DNA from: Peristeroidobacter agariperforans
GTDB lineage: Bacteria > Pseudomonadota > Gammaproteobacteria > Steroidobacterales > Steroidobacteraceae
Reading direction: 5' to 3'
DNA length: 64,000 nucleotides
Assembly: GCF_004138335.1 (NCBI RefSeq)
Contig: NZ_RYFW01000001.1
Coordinates: 1,674,001 to 1,738,000 of the forward strand
Made by a program: the position numbers and the translations under genes
Notes under the pieces: model-generated
The model's database searches: none
The model's input: the letters and a program-made list of their open reading frames with translations, nothing else
What the model was told of the DNA's origin: nothing
Shown: positions 26,205 through 34,852 of the stretch, one piece after another
Layout of the letters: each line of letters begins with the position of its first letter
Numbering within the stretch: the stretch's first letter is position 1

Positions 26205-27773
26205 TTACTCCACCGAGACAACCACCACCGACTTCGGCGGCAGTTCAACCCGTAGCTCATTGCCCTTCTTCGACGCCTTGAACGGCGCGGGCTTCACAGC
26301 CTCGGGCTTATCAAAGGTATTCCGAGCATCGAGCGCGGTGGCGGTGAGGATGCGGCCAGAAGCCGACTTCACATTCGCGCCATTGATCTTCGCCGAGACC
26401 GAAGCGCCCTTGTTCGGATCGACGTTCGTAAACGCAATCTGCAACTTGCCATTCACGTCACGCGCAGCGGACACGGACACCTGCGGCAGTGACCACTCGC
26501 CGCGCGAGTACGTCGGGGACTGAACTTCGGCAGGCAGAGAAGTTGCACCCTGGAACGGGATGTACATCTCGAACACGTGATACGTCGGCGTGAGCGTCAT
26601 CTTCTCCTTGTCGGTGAGGATCATCGCCTGCAGCACGTTCACCATCTGCGCGATGTTGGACATCTTCACGCGGTCGGCGTGGCGATGGAAGATATCGAGC
26701 GTCAGCGACGCGACCAACGCGTCGCGCAGCGTGTTCTGCTGATACAGGAAGCCCGGGTTGCGGCCCGGTTCCGGGTCGTACCAGGTGCCCCACTCGTCGA
26801 CATACAGCGCGACCTTCTTGTCCGGGTCGTACTTGTCCATGATGGCCGAGTGCTTGCTCACCAGCTCTTCCATGCGCACCGCATGGTTCAGCGTCGATGC
26901 CCACGCGTCTTCGGTGAAGCCGATCGCCGGGCCCTTGTTCTCCCAGCGGCCGGGGAAGGTGTAGTAGTGCAGCGAGTAAGCATCCATGTGCTTGGCCGCC
27001 TGCGACAACATCACTTCGGTCCAGTGATAATCCGCGACATTTGCACCGCTGGCGATCTTCAGCGGAGAGTTGTCGCGCGGGGCCTTGATGAACGTGGCGA
27101 ACTGCTTGTACAGGTCGGCGAAATATTCCGGCCGCATGTTGCCGCCGCAGCCCCAGGTCTCATTGCCGACGCCGAAGTACGGCAGCTTCCAAGGCTTTTC
27201 GCGGCCGTTCTTACGACGCAGCTCGGCGAGCGTCGACTTCGTATCGGACGTGATGTACTCGACCCACTCCGCCATTTCCTGCGGGCTGCCCGAGCCGACG
27301 TTGCCGGACACATAAGCGTCCGCGCCGATCAGTTCGGCGAAATCGAGGAACTCGTGCGTGCCGAACGAATTCGGCTCTTCGACCGCGCCCCAGTGAGTGT
27401 TCACTTTCACCGGACGCTGGTCGCGCGGGCCGATGCCTTCGCGCCAGTGATATTCGTCGGCGAAGCAGCCGCCGGGCCAGCGCACGACGGGCACTTTCAA
27501 CTTCTTCAGTGCGGCGACGACGTCGTTGCGATAGCCGCGGGTGTTCGGAATCGAGGAGTCCTCGCCCACCCAGATTCCTTCGTAAATGCCATGGCCCAGG
27601 TGCTCGGCGAACTGGCCGTAGAGATTGCGATCGATCTTGGCGCCCGGCTTGTCGGCCTGAATGGTCACCGAGACGGCGGCCGATTCGGCGGCGCCGGCGG
27701 CGAAAGGAACGAAACTGAGCGTCGCCAGACCGAGCGCGGCGGTCAGGCGGAGAGCCCCCTGAAGAATCGGCAT
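26205..27773 (-). CDS. Secreted GH51 alpha-L-arabinofuranosidase
   Basis: The 522-residue exo-enzyme removes terminal alpha-L-arabinofuranosyl units from arabinan or arabinoxylan. It has a signal peptide ([10 protein letters not shown], cut after AAGAA), then a (beta/alpha)8 barrel with acid/base E205 in VGNETWG and nucleophile E327 in VDEWGTWY, then a C-terminal beta-sandwich. ATG 27773 starts the signal peptide; the frame runs open to 27824 without support. It is the last gene of the minus-strand operon aldehyde dehydrogenase, FAH protein, arabinose dehydrogenase, GH51 and lies 11 bp after the dehydrogenase stop. A second, signal-less GH51 is at 37951. Confidence 0.92.
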   Translation of the reverse strand: MPILQGALRLTAALGLATLSFVPFAAGAAESAAVSVTIQADKPGAKIDRNLYGQFAEHLGHGIYEGIWVGEDSSIPNTRGYRNDVVAALKKLKVPVVRWPGGCFADEYHWREGIGPRDQRPVKVNTHWGAVEEPNSFGTHEFLDFAELIGADAYVSGNVGSGSPQEMAEWVEYITSDTKSTLAELRRKNGREKPWKLPYFGVGNETWGCGGNMRPEYFADLYKQFATFIKAPRDNSPLKIASGANVADYHWTEVMLSQAAKHMDAYSLHYYTFPGRWENKGPAIGFTEDAWASTLNHAVRMEELVSKHSAIMDKYDPDKKVALYVDEWGTWYDPEPGRNPGFLYQQNTLRDALVASLTLDIFHRHADRVKMSNIAQMVNVLQAMILTDKEKMTLTPTYHVFEMYIPFQGATSLPAEVQSPTYSRGEWSLPQVSVSAARDVNGKLQIAFTNVDPNKGASVSAKINGANVKSASGRILTATALDARNTFDKPEAVKPAPFKASKKGNELRVELPPKSVVVVSVE

Positions 27774-27784
27774 TCTATTGTCCT

Positions 27785-28711
27785 CTATTCGATGAAGGGA
27801 TCGACGACGGAGCGCCGGCCGCACATGAATGCGTCGGCGACCAGGCGGAAGGCGGCGAGATCGACGTCCATGCGACGCTCGCGAACCAGCGGGGCGAAAC
27901 GCGCATACAGATTCGCGTATTCGCGATCCGGCGCGGACACCGTTTGTTTGCCGTCGACGTGCATCACCGAGCCGCCTTTGGAAAGCAGCAGATGGCCGTC
28001 GTCGGTTTCGATGTCGATGTCCCAGCTCTGCGGACCGGTCTGGCGGAAATCGAACTCCGCGCGCACCGGCAAACCGCCCGGACCCTGCAAGGTCAGTTCG
28101 GCGGCAATGGGCGTTTCACAATTCGAAGGGACGTGCAGCTCGGCGTCTTTCAGCACCAGCGGCTGCGGCAGGATGCGAGTGATGATGGACAGCGCGTTGA
28201 TGCCCGGATCGAACACACCGAGACCGCCGGCTTTCCAGATCCATGCCTGGCCCGGGTGCCACACGCGCACGTCTTCCTTCCAGGTCACTTGCACCTTGCG
28301 AATCTTGCGGCCGATCAGCCAGTCGCGCGCCGGTTCGACTGCTGCCGCTTCGCGCGAATGCCAGGTAGCAAACAAAGCGAGCCGCCGCTGTTGGGCGAGA
28401 TCCATCAGGCCCGCGACTTCGTTCAACGTCGCGCCCGGCGGCTTCTCCAACATCACATGTTTGTTCTGTTCCAGCGCATAGTTCGCGATCTCGTAACGAA
28501 CCTGCGGCGTGCAGCACAACGAAACCGCTTCGATCCCGGGCTGCTCGCGCAGCATGGTCTCGATGTTGGGATAGCTGGGAGTGCCTTCGAGCTTGTTGTG
28601 CGGGCTGGCGACGGCCACCAGCTGATAGTTCGGGTTGGCAGCCAGCGAGGGCAGGTGTTGATCGCGAGCGATCTTGCCCAAGCCGACGATGGCGAGTTTT
28701 ATCGGGCTCAT
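27785..28711 (-). CDS. Gfo/Idh/MocA-type L-arabinose (D-galactose) 1-dehydrogenase
   Basis: The 308-residue NAD(P)-dependent enzyme oxidises L-arabinose to L-arabino-lactone. A Rossmann motif opens the protein ([14 protein letters not shown]), followed by the family EKPPG motif with its catalytic Lys ([10 protein letters not shown]) and a substrate-domain segment [17 protein letters not shown]. Size and sequence fit the Azospirillum-type L-arabinose/D-galactose 1-dehydrogenases rather than myo-inositol dehydrogenase. The sugar preference is inferred from the four arabinosidase genes nearby. Its start lies 3 bp after the FAH gene stop. Confidence 0.83.
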   Translation of the reverse strand: MSPIKLAIVGLGKIARDQHLPSLAANPNYQLVAVASPHNKLEGTPSYPNIETMLREQPGIEAVSLCCTPQVRYEIANYALEQNKHVMLEKPPGATLNEVAGLMDLAQQRRLALFATWHSREAAAVEPARDWLIGRKIRKVQVTWKEDVRVWHPGQAWIWKAGGLGVFDPGINALSIITRILPQPLVLKDAELHVPSNCETPIAAELTLQGPGGLPVRAEFDFRQTGPQSWDIDIETDDGHLLLSKGGSVMHVDGKQTVSAPDREYANLYARFAPLVRERRMDVDLAAFRLVADAFMCGRRSVVDPFIE

Positions 28712-28714
28712 GAC

Positions 28715-29707
28715 TTACAACGCCTGCACAGCCACGCTCGGCGATTCGCTGCGCTTCAAGGGATTACGCAACGGCAGGTGGAACGGCGGCGCTTCGATCT
28801 CGAACACGTCGCCTTCTTTGGTTTGAATGCCTTCAGAGAACGACAACGTCGCCGTGCCGAAGAAATGCACGTGAATGTCGCCGGGCCGACGGAACAATCG
28901 GTACTTGAAGTGATGATGCTCGAGGTTCGCGATGGTGTGCGACATGTTGGCTTCGCCGGTGAGGAACGGCTTTTCCCACAACGTCTTGCCATCACGAAGC
29001 ACTCGGCTCATGCCGCGCACGTCGGCAGGCAACTCGCCAACGAGCAATTCCGCGCCCAATGCGGCGTGGCGCAGTTTGGAATGTGCCAGCCACAAGTAAT
29101 TGCCACGCTCGGTGATGTGATCCGAGAACTCGTTGGCCAGGCAGAAACCGATGCGACGCGGATTGCCCGCGGCGTCGATGATGTAGATGCCGGCGATCTC
29201 CGGCTCTTCGCTGCCGTCGAGCGCGAAGTCAGGTGAGGGCAGCGCCTCACCTGTGCCGACCACGCAAGAGCCGTCGCCCTTGTAGAACCACTCGGGCTGC
29301 ACGCCGACCTGGCCGGCGGCAGGTTTGCCGCCTTCCAGGCCCATGTTGAACATGCGCATCGAGTCGGTGAGTGTGCCGCCGGCAGCGGCCTTGTGCATCT
29401 TGTCGCGACCTTCGGCCGAGCCGAGATGCGTGAGGCCGGTGCCGGTGAGATACAGGTGCGCGACGTCCGGATGATCGATCGGAGCCAGCAGACGATTCCA
29501 GTTCTGCAGCTCCTCCAGGTCCAGCCGGTCGTCGGAGAGCCGCGCTGCCACGAACTTTTCCAGCGACGTGCCGCCGTTCAGTGCGGTTTGCGCCAGCTGA
29601 TAAGTGCTGACGCAATCTTTCACTTTACGAGCGACGCCGTTGTCGTCGATGGCGGCCACCAGGCGCTGCCCGTCAGCAGCGCGCACCTGTATCAAACGCA
29701 AACTCAT
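28715..29707 (-). CDS. FAH-family protein, AraD1/GguC-like; probable keto-deoxy-pentonate dehydratase
   Basis: The 330-residue protein of the fumarylacetoacetate hydrolase superfamily starts at ATG 29707 (MSLRLIQVRAADG). FAH-fold metal ligands are plausible in GSEEPEIAG and the VGTGEALPSPDF region, followed by GFCLANEFSDH and KPFLTGEANM. Related FAH proteins (XylX in Caulobacter) dehydrate 2-keto-3-deoxy-xylonate to 2-oxoglutarate semialdehyde. Here it fills exactly the step between the IlvD-type dehydratase and the semialdehyde dehydrogenase. The window has no DHDPS-family alternative for this step, which supports the call. It lies 1 bp after the aldehyde dehydrogenase stop. Confidence 0.78.
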   Translation of the reverse strand: MSLRLIQVRAADGQRLVAAIDDNGVARKVKDCVSTYQLAQTALNGGTSLEKFVAARLSDDRLDLEELQNWNRLLAPIDHPDVAHLYLTGTGLTHLGSAEGRDKMHKAAAGGTLTDSMRMFNMGLEGGKPAAGQVGVQPEWFYKGDGSCVVGTGEALPSPDFALDGSEEPEIAGIYIIDAAGNPRRIGFCLANEFSDHITERGNYLWLAHSKLRHAALGAELLVGELPADVRGMSRVLRDGKTLWEKPFLTGEANMSHTIANLEHHHFKYRLFRRPGDIHVHFFGTATLSFSEGIQTKEGDVFEIEAPPFHLPLRNPLKRSESPSVAVQAL

Positions 29708-29708
29708 G

Positions 29709-31277
29709 TTAGCTCCGGTAGACGCCGTCGAATCGATGCGGCGTGGCAGATTGGGCGTCACGCTTCAGGGCCGGCGGCAACAGTGCATCCGGAAGGTCCT
29801 GATAGCAGACGGGGCGCAGGAAACGTTCGATCGCGAGCGTGCCCACCGAGGTGGTGCGGCTGTCGGAAGTCGCCGGGTACGGACCGCCATGGACCATCGC
29901 GTGCGACACTTCGACACCGGTCGGCCAACCGTTCGCGAGGATGCGGCCCACCTTGCGTTCCAGCGTAGGCAACAGCTTCTGCGCGATGGCGTAGTCCTGC
30001 TCGGTGACGTGCAGCGTGGCAGTGAGCTGGCCTTCCAGCTTTTCCAGCGCATCGACCAGCTCCGCCTCGTTGGCGCAGCGGACGATGACGGAAGAAGCAC
30101 CGAACACCTCTTCGGCGATTTCGTGAGTCAGTGCGCTGGCAGGGACCGAGAACAGGGCGCCGCGGCCGCAGTTCTTGCCTTGCGTATCCGCACCTCGCGC
30201 AATCGTCTTCACCGACGAGTGAGTGGCGAGACGATCGACGCCCTTCTGAAAGGCGTCGTAGATGCCGGCAGTCAACATGACCTGAGGCGCCGCGCCACCG
30301 AGCGCTGCCGCCGCCGATTGAATGAATGTATCCACGTGAGGACCTTCGAGCGCGAACACCAAGCCGGGATTCGTGCAGAACTGACCCGAGCCCAGCGTGA
30401 GCGAGCCGACGAACTCTTTGCCGAGTGCTTCGGCGCGAGCGGCGAGCGCACCCGGCAACAACAGCACCGGATTCACGCTGCTCATCTCGGCGTAAACAGG
30501 AATCGGCTCTTTGCGGGCCGCGGCGATCTTCATCAACGCGACGCCGCCACCACGCGAGCCCGTGAAGCCAACGGCTTTGACGCGCGGATCGGCAACCAGG
30601 CCGGCGCCCAGTTCGCGCTTATCGCCGTTCAACAGCGAGAACACGCCCGGATGCAGACCGCACTGAGCAACGGCTTCAGTAATGGCCTGTGCGACCAGCT
30701 CGCTCGTGCCCGGATGAGCCGAGTGACCTTTGACGATGACGGGACAGCCAGCCGCGAGCGCAGAGGCGGTGTCGCCGCCGGCGACTGAGAACGCGAGCGG
30801 GAAGTTGCTGGCGCCGAACACGACGACGGGGCCGAGCGGCACTTTGCGCTGGCGCAGATCGGCGCGCGGCAACGGCTTGCGATCAGGCATCGCCGGATCG
30901 ATGCGAACGCCTTGCCAGCCGCCCTTGCGCAACTCGTCCGCAAACAGACGCAGCTGACCCACGGTGCGGCCGCGCTCACCCGTCAGACGCGCGAGCGGCA
31001 GGCCAGACTCGGCATTGGCGCGCTCGAGCAGCTCGTCACCGAGCGCCATGATGCGATCGCCGATGGTTTCCAGGAATTTCGCGCGCGTTTCGTTATCGAG
31101 GGCGCGGTATTGATCGAAAGCTTCGCTGGCCAGTTGGCAGGCGCGCTCCACTTCGGCGGCCCCAGCCGAGCTGAAGGGCGGGTCGATCAAGGAGGCGGTG
31201 GTGGGGTTCGCTGCGCGAAAGGTTTGCGAGGTCGCGACGCGTTCGCGACCGATGAATAGCTGACCGGTCAGGGGCAT
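29709..31277 (-). CDS. 2-oxoglutarate semialdehyde (2,5-dioxovalerate) dehydrogenase
   Basis: The 522-residue NAD(P)+ aldehyde dehydrogenase would carry out the last step of oxidative pentose breakdown, giving 2-oxoglutarate. It shows [19 protein letters not shown] (cofactor-binding start), GFTGSRGGG, the general base Glu in [10 protein letters not shown] and the nucleophile Cys in [11 protein letters not shown]. The GQFCTNPG form and ~520-residue length mark the KGSADH subfamily. It is the first gene of a four-gene minus-strand operon. A promoter with -35 and -10 boxes and a candidate operator lies directly upstream (31309-31348). Confidence 0.9.
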   Translation of the reverse strand: MPLTGQLFIGRERVATSQTFRAANPTTASLIDPPFSSAGAAEVERACQLASEAFDQYRALDNETRAKFLETIGDRIMALGDELLERANAESGLPLARLTGERGRTVGQLRLFADELRKGGWQGVRIDPAMPDRKPLPRADLRQRKVPLGPVVVFGASNFPLAFSVAGGDTASALAAGCPVIVKGHSAHPGTSELVAQAITEAVAQCGLHPGVFSLLNGDKRELGAGLVADPRVKAVGFTGSRGGGVALMKIAAARKEPIPVYAEMSSVNPVLLLPGALAARAEALGKEFVGSLTLGSGQFCTNPGLVFALEGPHVDTFIQSAAAALGGAAPQVMLTAGIYDAFQKGVDRLATHSSVKTIARGADTQGKNCGRGALFSVPASALTHEIAEEVFGASSVIVRCANEAELVDALEKLEGQLTATLHVTEQDYAIAQKLLPTLERKVGRILANGWPTGVEVSHAMVHGGPYPATSDSRTTSVGTLAIERFLRPVCYQDLPDALLPPALKRDAQSATPHRFDGVYRS

Positions 31278-31308
31278 GGGAGATTCTCCGCCTAAACTTG
31301 TTCCGTTG

Positions 31309-31321
31309 ATTTACTCAGACA
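31309..31321 (-). promoter_or_regulatory. Candidate arabinose-regulon operator, site C
   Basis: On the minus strand this reads TGTCTGAGTAAAT, sharing TGTCTGAGT with sites A and B. It starts inside the -10 hexamer and covers the likely transcription start of the dehydrogenase operon, the position expected for a repressor site. Confidence 0.5.
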
Positions 31322-31348
31322 TTATCCCAGTTGCGCCATGGCGGGCAA
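31321..31348 (-). promoter_or_regulatory. Predicted sigma-70 promoter of the KGSADH operon
   Basis: On the minus strand a TTGCCC -35 (plus coordinates 31343-31348) and a GATAAT -10 (31321-31326) are 16 bp apart and 44 bp upstream of the ATG. One GCCATGGC palindrome fills most of the spacer. Confidence 0.5.
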
Positions 31349-31466
31349 TTGCCATGGCTCACCGGGCGCAAGGTAGCGTTAACAACGCCTGCGGCATTAA
31401 GACATCCGAGGCCGCCGTCAACAAGACCGTGCAACCAAAGGTGGGGGACTTCGACGCAAAATCCAT

Positions 31467-31498
31467 CGCTGGCCAGCCTCAATTCGGGCTGACCAGCG
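31467..31498 (-). terminator. Probable terminator of the GntR regulator gene
   Basis: A 12-bp stem with one mismatch (31467-31478 with 31487-31498, 8-nt loop) lies 23 bp after the regulator stop. On the minus strand it is followed by ATGGATTTTG, a weak T-rich tail. Confidence 0.5.
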
Positions 31499-31520
31499 TG
31501 AGTTTCGGAGCGGGGTTACT

Positions 31521-32297
31521 TCAGCTGCGCGCCGCGGTCGCAGTCTTGGCGATCTTGGGCTTGCGCGAGTTGGTCGTATCGAGCTGCGCCAGCTCGACCA
31601 GGTTCAACATCGCCGCGTGCGCGGCTTTCGGGTCAGAGGCTTTGACGGCCTCGTACACCTTTTGATGATCGGGGATGGGGTCGCGGCGCAGAGGGTTGTG
31701 CCGCTGCTTGAAGATGGTGGTCCACGACACCGCCGCGCCGACGCCGCTGGTCAACGACACGATGAAGGCATTGCCGCTCGCGCGCAGCATCGCCGAGTGA
31801 AATTCCTGGTCGGCGAGCCGACCGGCTTCGCTGGCCAGCGTGTGCGTGGTCATGCCCTGGAGCGCCTTCTCCATGGCTTCGAGCTCTTCATTGGTCCGGC
31901 GCAAGGCGGCCAGCGCGGCGGCTTCCGGCTCGACGATTTTGCGCAGCTCGAACAGATTCGAGAGCAGGGTGTCGTCCGGCTCGAACTCGAAAATCCACGA
32001 CAAAACATCGGGATCGAGCATGTGCCAGCGGGCTTGCGGGCTGACGCGCGTGCCCACCTTGGGCCGCGACTCCACCAGGCCTTTGGCTGCGAGGATGCGG
32101 ACCGCCTCGCGATAGGCGGTGCGCGACACCTGCAGCCGATCGCTCGCATCGATCTCGCCGTTGAGGATGTCGCCGGGCTTGTAGCGTCCCGACACGATCA
32201 ACACCCCCAGGTCACGCGCGATGGTTCCATGCAGCCGCAACGACTTGCGTCGAGCTCGTGCATTGGCCCTCGCAGCGGATGATTTTTTGCTCGACAT
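31521..32297 (-). CDS. GntR-family regulator, FadR/FCD subfamily
   Basis: The 258-residue repressor has a basic N-terminus, a winged helix-turn-helix (residues ~25-90: LQVSRTAYREAVRILAAKGL) and an FCD ligand domain (~105-235) with conserved His residues (ADQEFHSAML and later PIPDHQKVYEA) that usually bind a metal and an organic acid. It lies between the two halves of the arabinose locus and divergently from the GH43 operon, so it is the obvious candidate regulator. The effector may be arabinonate or a keto-deoxy acid rather than free sugar, because FCD domains typically bind carboxylates (inference). Confidence 0.87.
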   Translation of the reverse strand: MSSKKSSAARANARARRKSLRLHGTIARDLGVLIVSGRYKPGDILNGEIDASDRLQVSRTAYREAVRILAAKGLVESRPKVGTRVSPQARWHMLDPDVLSWIFEFEPDDTLLSNLFELRKIVEPEAAALAALRRTNEELEAMEKALQGMTTHTLASEAGRLADQEFHSAMLRASGNAFIVSLTSGVGAAVSWTTIFKQRHNPLRRDPIPDHQKVYEAVKASDPKAAHAAMLNLVELAQLDTTNSRKPKIAKTATAARS

Positions 32298-32463
32298 CGA
32301 TGATTCCCTCGTGACGCCTGCGGGTGCTTGGCCCGGCGCGCAGCGTCATACGCCAGTAGTTTACGCACGCTGGGCGTGGATTTCGCTTCAGTCCGCACCG
32401 ATTGCGCCGAACGACCCGCTCGGATTGCGTCTGCAGTCGACCTCTCTGCAAAATGCGCCGGCT

Positions 32464-32482
32464 CGATTTGCCTGACAAATCG
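32464..32482. promoter_or_regulatory. Palindrome CGATTTG-N5-CAAATCG
   Basis: Perfect 7-bp arms flank cctga. The right half includes CTGACAAAT, whose GACAA matches the inverse of the TTGTC half-site in the adjacent operator. It may be an auxiliary regulator site 18 bp upstream of site B. Confidence 0.45.
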
Positions 32483-32499
32483 AAAGCCGCTACCATGAA

Positions 32500-32527
32500 A
32501 TTGTCTGAGTTATATCGCTCGGACAAT
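32500..32527. promoter_or_regulatory. Candidate arabinose-regulon operator, site B (palindromic)
   Basis: ATTGTCTGAG (32500-32509) and CTCGGACAAT (32518-32527) form 10-bp arms with one mismatch around an 8-bp AT-rich centre. The left half carries the TGTCTGAGT motif shared with sites A and C. It lies 53 bp upstream of the preferred GH43 start. Confidence 0.6.
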
Positions 32528-32547
32528 CGTGAATGACCGGGGGACCC

Positions 32548-32592
32548 ATGAACAGCCGCGACGGCGAGTCGAGGCTCACGTGCGAAACGTGA
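32548..32592 (+). CDS. Possible 14-residue leader ORF before GH43
   Basis: An ATG preceded by GGGGGACCC opens a 14-codon frame ending TGA at 32590-32592. Its stop overlaps GTG 32589, one of the alternative GH43 starts. It could couple translation, but there is no amino-acid bias suggesting attenuation. Low confidence. Confidence 0.2.
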   Translation: MNSRDGESRLTCET

Positions 32593-33650
32593 GTGTCCAC
32601 AGGCGCGACCTGCTACGCGCCTCGCTGTTCGTGGGCTCGACGCTGGGTTTGTCCGCCGGCGTCTGGGCGAGCGCCCCTGCCGCCACGCGCGCTGCCAATG
32701 AGCAAGGGGCAGCCACTCTCAACGACCGGCTCGCCGGCGATCTCTCGCCCGTGCACGACCCATGCATCATCAAGCAGGGCGATACTTATCATCTATTCTG
32801 CACCGGCCAGGCCCATGATCCGACCGGCCTGCTGCCCTGGCGCACGTCCAAGGACCTGGTGAATTGGAAGCTCAACGGCCGCGTGTTCGATGAGATTCCC
32901 CAATGGGCGCAGCAGGCGGTGCCCGGCACTCGCGGCCTGTGGGCGCCCGACATCGCGTATTTCAACGGGCTCTACCACCTGTACTACTCGTGCTCGACGT
33001 TCGGCTCGAATCATTCCGTCATCGGACTGGTGACCAACAAAACGCTGGATCGCGCTTCCAAGGACTTCGCATGGGAAGATCGCGGGCTGGTCGTGAAGTC
33101 CGAGCGCGGCGATGACTTCAATGCCATCGACTCCAACCACCTGATCGATCGCGCTGGCCAGCACTGGCTGTGCCTTGGCAGTTTCTGGAGCGGCATCAAA
33201 TTGTTTCCGCTCGATCCCGCGGCCGGCAAGCCGATCCCGAATGATCAGCGCAAATATTCCGTGGCCCGACGGCCCGCGCCGGAAAACGCGCCGGCCGCGA
33301 TCGAAGCGCCGTTCCTGATCGAGCGCAACGGTTACTACTATTTGTTCACGTCCTTCGATTACTGCTGTCGAGGCGCGAGTAGCTCGTACTACATCGTTGT
33401 CGGTCGCTCGCGCGCTGTCACTGGCCCTTACGTGGGCCGCGACGGCAAGTCACAAATGGATGGCTACGGCACGGTCGTGATTCGGGGCAACCGGCGGTTT
33501 CGGGGGCCTGGTCATCAAGCGGTCTTGCGCGATGGCGAGCGCGACTATCTCGTATATCACGCGTACGACGCAGAACACGACGGCCGGGCGACGCTGCGAA
33601 TCGCGGCCATGGAATGGACCGCCGATGGCTGGCCGCTCGTGCAGTCCTAA
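32580..33650 (+). CDS. GH43 endo-arabinanase/arabinosidase with Tat-like signal
   Basis: The protein has 356 residues from GTG 32580 (GAGG 5 nt upstream). An earlier in-frame GTG at 32529 directly abuts operator B and is less likely; GTG 32589 is another option. A twin-arginine-like signal (VHRRDLLRASLFVG) precedes the five-bladed propeller. GH43 catalytic residues are visible: base Asp in SPVHDPCIIK, pKa-tuning Asp in FNAIDSNHL and acid Glu in AIEAPFLIE, with LWAPDIAYF between. It resembles arabinan endo-1,5-alpha-L-arabinosidases. It heads the plus-strand operon that continues with the ABC transporter. Confidence 0.87.
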   Translation: MRNVSVHRRDLLRASLFVGSTLGLSAGVWASAPAATRAANEQGAATLNDRLAGDLSPVHDPCIIKQGDTYHLFCTGQAHDPTGLLPWRTSKDLVNWKLNGRVFDEIPQWAQQAVPGTRGLWAPDIAYFNGLYHLYYSCSTFGSNHSVIGLVTNKTLDRASKDFAWEDRGLVVKSERGDDFNAIDSNHLIDRAGQHWLCLGSFWSGIKLFPLDPAAGKPIPNDQRKYSVARRPAPENAPAAIEAPFLIERNGYYYLFTSFDYCCRGASSSYYIVVGRSRAVTGPYVGRDGKSQMDGYGTVVIRGNRRFRGPGHQAVLRDGERDYLVYHAYDAEHDGRATLRIAAMEWTADGWPLVQS

Positions 33651-33655
33651 CTCCC

Positions 33656-33676
33656 AGTCACCAGTCACTAGTCACT
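33656..33676 (+). repeat. Three tandem 7-mers (AGTCACY) before the ABC ATPase
   Basis: AGTCACC, AGTCACT and AGTCACT run head to tail between the GH43 stop and the ATPase ATG at 33681. They occupy the place where a Shine-Dalgarno site is expected, and none is visible. Copy-number change would alter spacing without touching either reading frame. Confidence 0.65.
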
Positions 33677-33680
33677 TCCA

Positions 33681-34787
33681 ATGCCTGGCATCGAGCTAAA
33701 GAACGTCACCAAGACCTTCGGGGCCGCCACGGTCATCGACAACGTGTCGCTGAGCATCCGGCCGCACGAGTTCATGGTGTTCCTGGGACCGTCGGGCTGC
33801 GGCAAATCGACGTTGTTGCGGATGATCGCCGGCCTGGAGTCGGTCGACGCCGGCGAGATCTGGATCGGCGACCGCCGCGTCGATCAACTGGCGCCCGGCG
33901 AGCGGCGCGTCGCCATGGTGTTCCAGCACTACGCGCTCTATCCGCACATGACGGTGCGCGAGAACATGTCGTTCGGCTTGCGCAACGTTCGATTGCCCGA
34001 CGCGGAGATCGATAAACGCGTCGAGGCTGCAGCGAAGATGCTGGAGATCGCGCATCTCCTGGACCGAAAGCCTGGGCAGATCTCCGGCGGCCAGCGTCAG
34101 CGCGTCGCGATCGGCCGCGCCATCGTCAAAGAACCGCATCTGTTCTTGTTCGACGAGCCCCTTTCCAACCTCGACGCCGCGCTTCGAGTGCGCACTCGCC
34201 TGGAGATCGCGCAACTTCACCAGCGCGTCGACGCAGCGATGATTTTCGTCACGCACGATCAGATCGAAGCGATGACGCTCGCGCATCGCATCGTGGTGAT
34301 GAACAACCGCAAGATCGAGCAGATCGGCACGCCGATGGAAATCTATTCGCGGCCCGCGACCACGTTTGTCGCGAGCTTCGTCGGGACGCCGGCCATGAAT
34401 TTCTCGCCGGTCGAACTCAGCGACGGGCCGAATGGTTTTGTATCGGCGCGCTTGCCGGACGGTGCGATCGTCGCGACGCGCATCGACAAGGCGTCGCTGC
34501 CGATATCCAAGTCGTTCAAGCTGGGCATTCGTGCCGAGTCGCTGGAGATCTGTCCGGTCGGGCAGGGCGAGACGGCAGGTGTTGCGCAATTCGTCGAGCG
34601 CTTGGGCGATCGCACGCTCGTTTACGTGAAGCTCTCCGATGGCTTGACCATCGTTGCCGGGGACACAGGCAACAGTCGCGTTGCCATCAACGATCAGGTC
34701 GGCGTGAAGTTCGATGGCAGCGATGCGCATCTATTCGACGATCAAGATCGCGGCCACCACGCTGTGCTGGACGGGAGCGCGACATGA
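33681..34787 (+). CDS. Sugar ABC transporter ATP-binding protein (MalK/UgpC type)
   Basis: This 368-residue ATPase of a carbohydrate-uptake-1 importer has Walker A GPSGCGKST, Q-loop region VFQHYALYPHM, signature SGGQRQR, Walker B LFLFDEPLSNLD and a switch His in VTHDQ, followed by the C-terminal regulatory OB-type domain of about 120 residues. It would dimerise and power uptake of arabinose or arabino-oligosaccharides through the two permeases that follow. Its ATG is 30 bp after the GH43 stop behind a 7-mer tandem repeat. The stop overlaps a 22-codon mini-ORF (ATGA). Confidence 0.93.
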   Translation: MPGIELKNVTKTFGAATVIDNVSLSIRPHEFMVFLGPSGCGKSTLLRMIAGLESVDAGEIWIGDRRVDQLAPGERRVAMVFQHYALYPHMTVRENMSFGLRNVRLPDAEIDKRVEAAAKMLEIAHLLDRKPGQISGGQRQRVAIGRAIVKEPHLFLFDEPLSNLDAALRVRTRLEIAQLHQRVDAAMIFVTHDQIEAMTLAHRIVVMNNRKIEQIGTPMEIYSRPATTFVASFVGTPAMNFSPVELSDGPNGFVSARLPDGAIVATRIDKASLPISKSFKLGIRAESLEICPVGQGETAGVAQFVERLGDRTLVYVKLSDGLTIVAGDTGNSRVAINDQVGVKFDGSDAHLFDDQDRGHHAVLDGSAT

Positions 34788-34852
34788 GCGGGCGCGCGTT
34801 CGCCGATCTGAGTCAAGGTCATTGCGCCGTGCTGGTCAGGAGTGCGCTTTGA
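34784..34852 (+). CDS. Possible 22-residue coupling mini-ORF
   Basis: An ATG overlapping the ATPase stop (ATGA) opens a 22-codon frame (MSGRAFADLSQG...) whose TGA at 34850-34852 overlaps the permease TTG start (TTGA). It would carry ribosomes exactly from one gene to the next. The protein itself has no recognisable features. It may be the eroded 5' end of the permease gene. Confidence 0.25.
   Translation: MSGRAFADLSQGHCAVLVRSAL

Larger units (their letters stand above)
31278..31520. promoter_or_regulatory. Intergenic region holding the KGSADH-operon promoter
   Basis: These 243 bp lie between two minus-strand units. It carries the promoter and operator at 31309-31348, two copies of the self-complementary octamer GCCATGGC (31335 and 31351, 16 bp apart), and the GntR-gene hairpin at 31467-31498. 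There is no coding frame of note. Confidence 0.55.
32298..32579. promoter_or_regulatory. Divergent control region between GntR and GH43 genes
   Basis: This 282-bp region carries two inverted repeats near the GH43 side: CGATTTG/CAAATCG (32464-32482) and the larger imperfect palindrome at 32500-32527. The latter contains the shared arabinose motif. The rest shows no strong feature. Confidence 0.5.

Noticed and set aside
26577-28481. 634-residue frame antisense to GH51 and the arabinose dehydrogenase
   Set aside because: It is a shadow frame with His/Arg/Ala-rich composition and no domain or start context.
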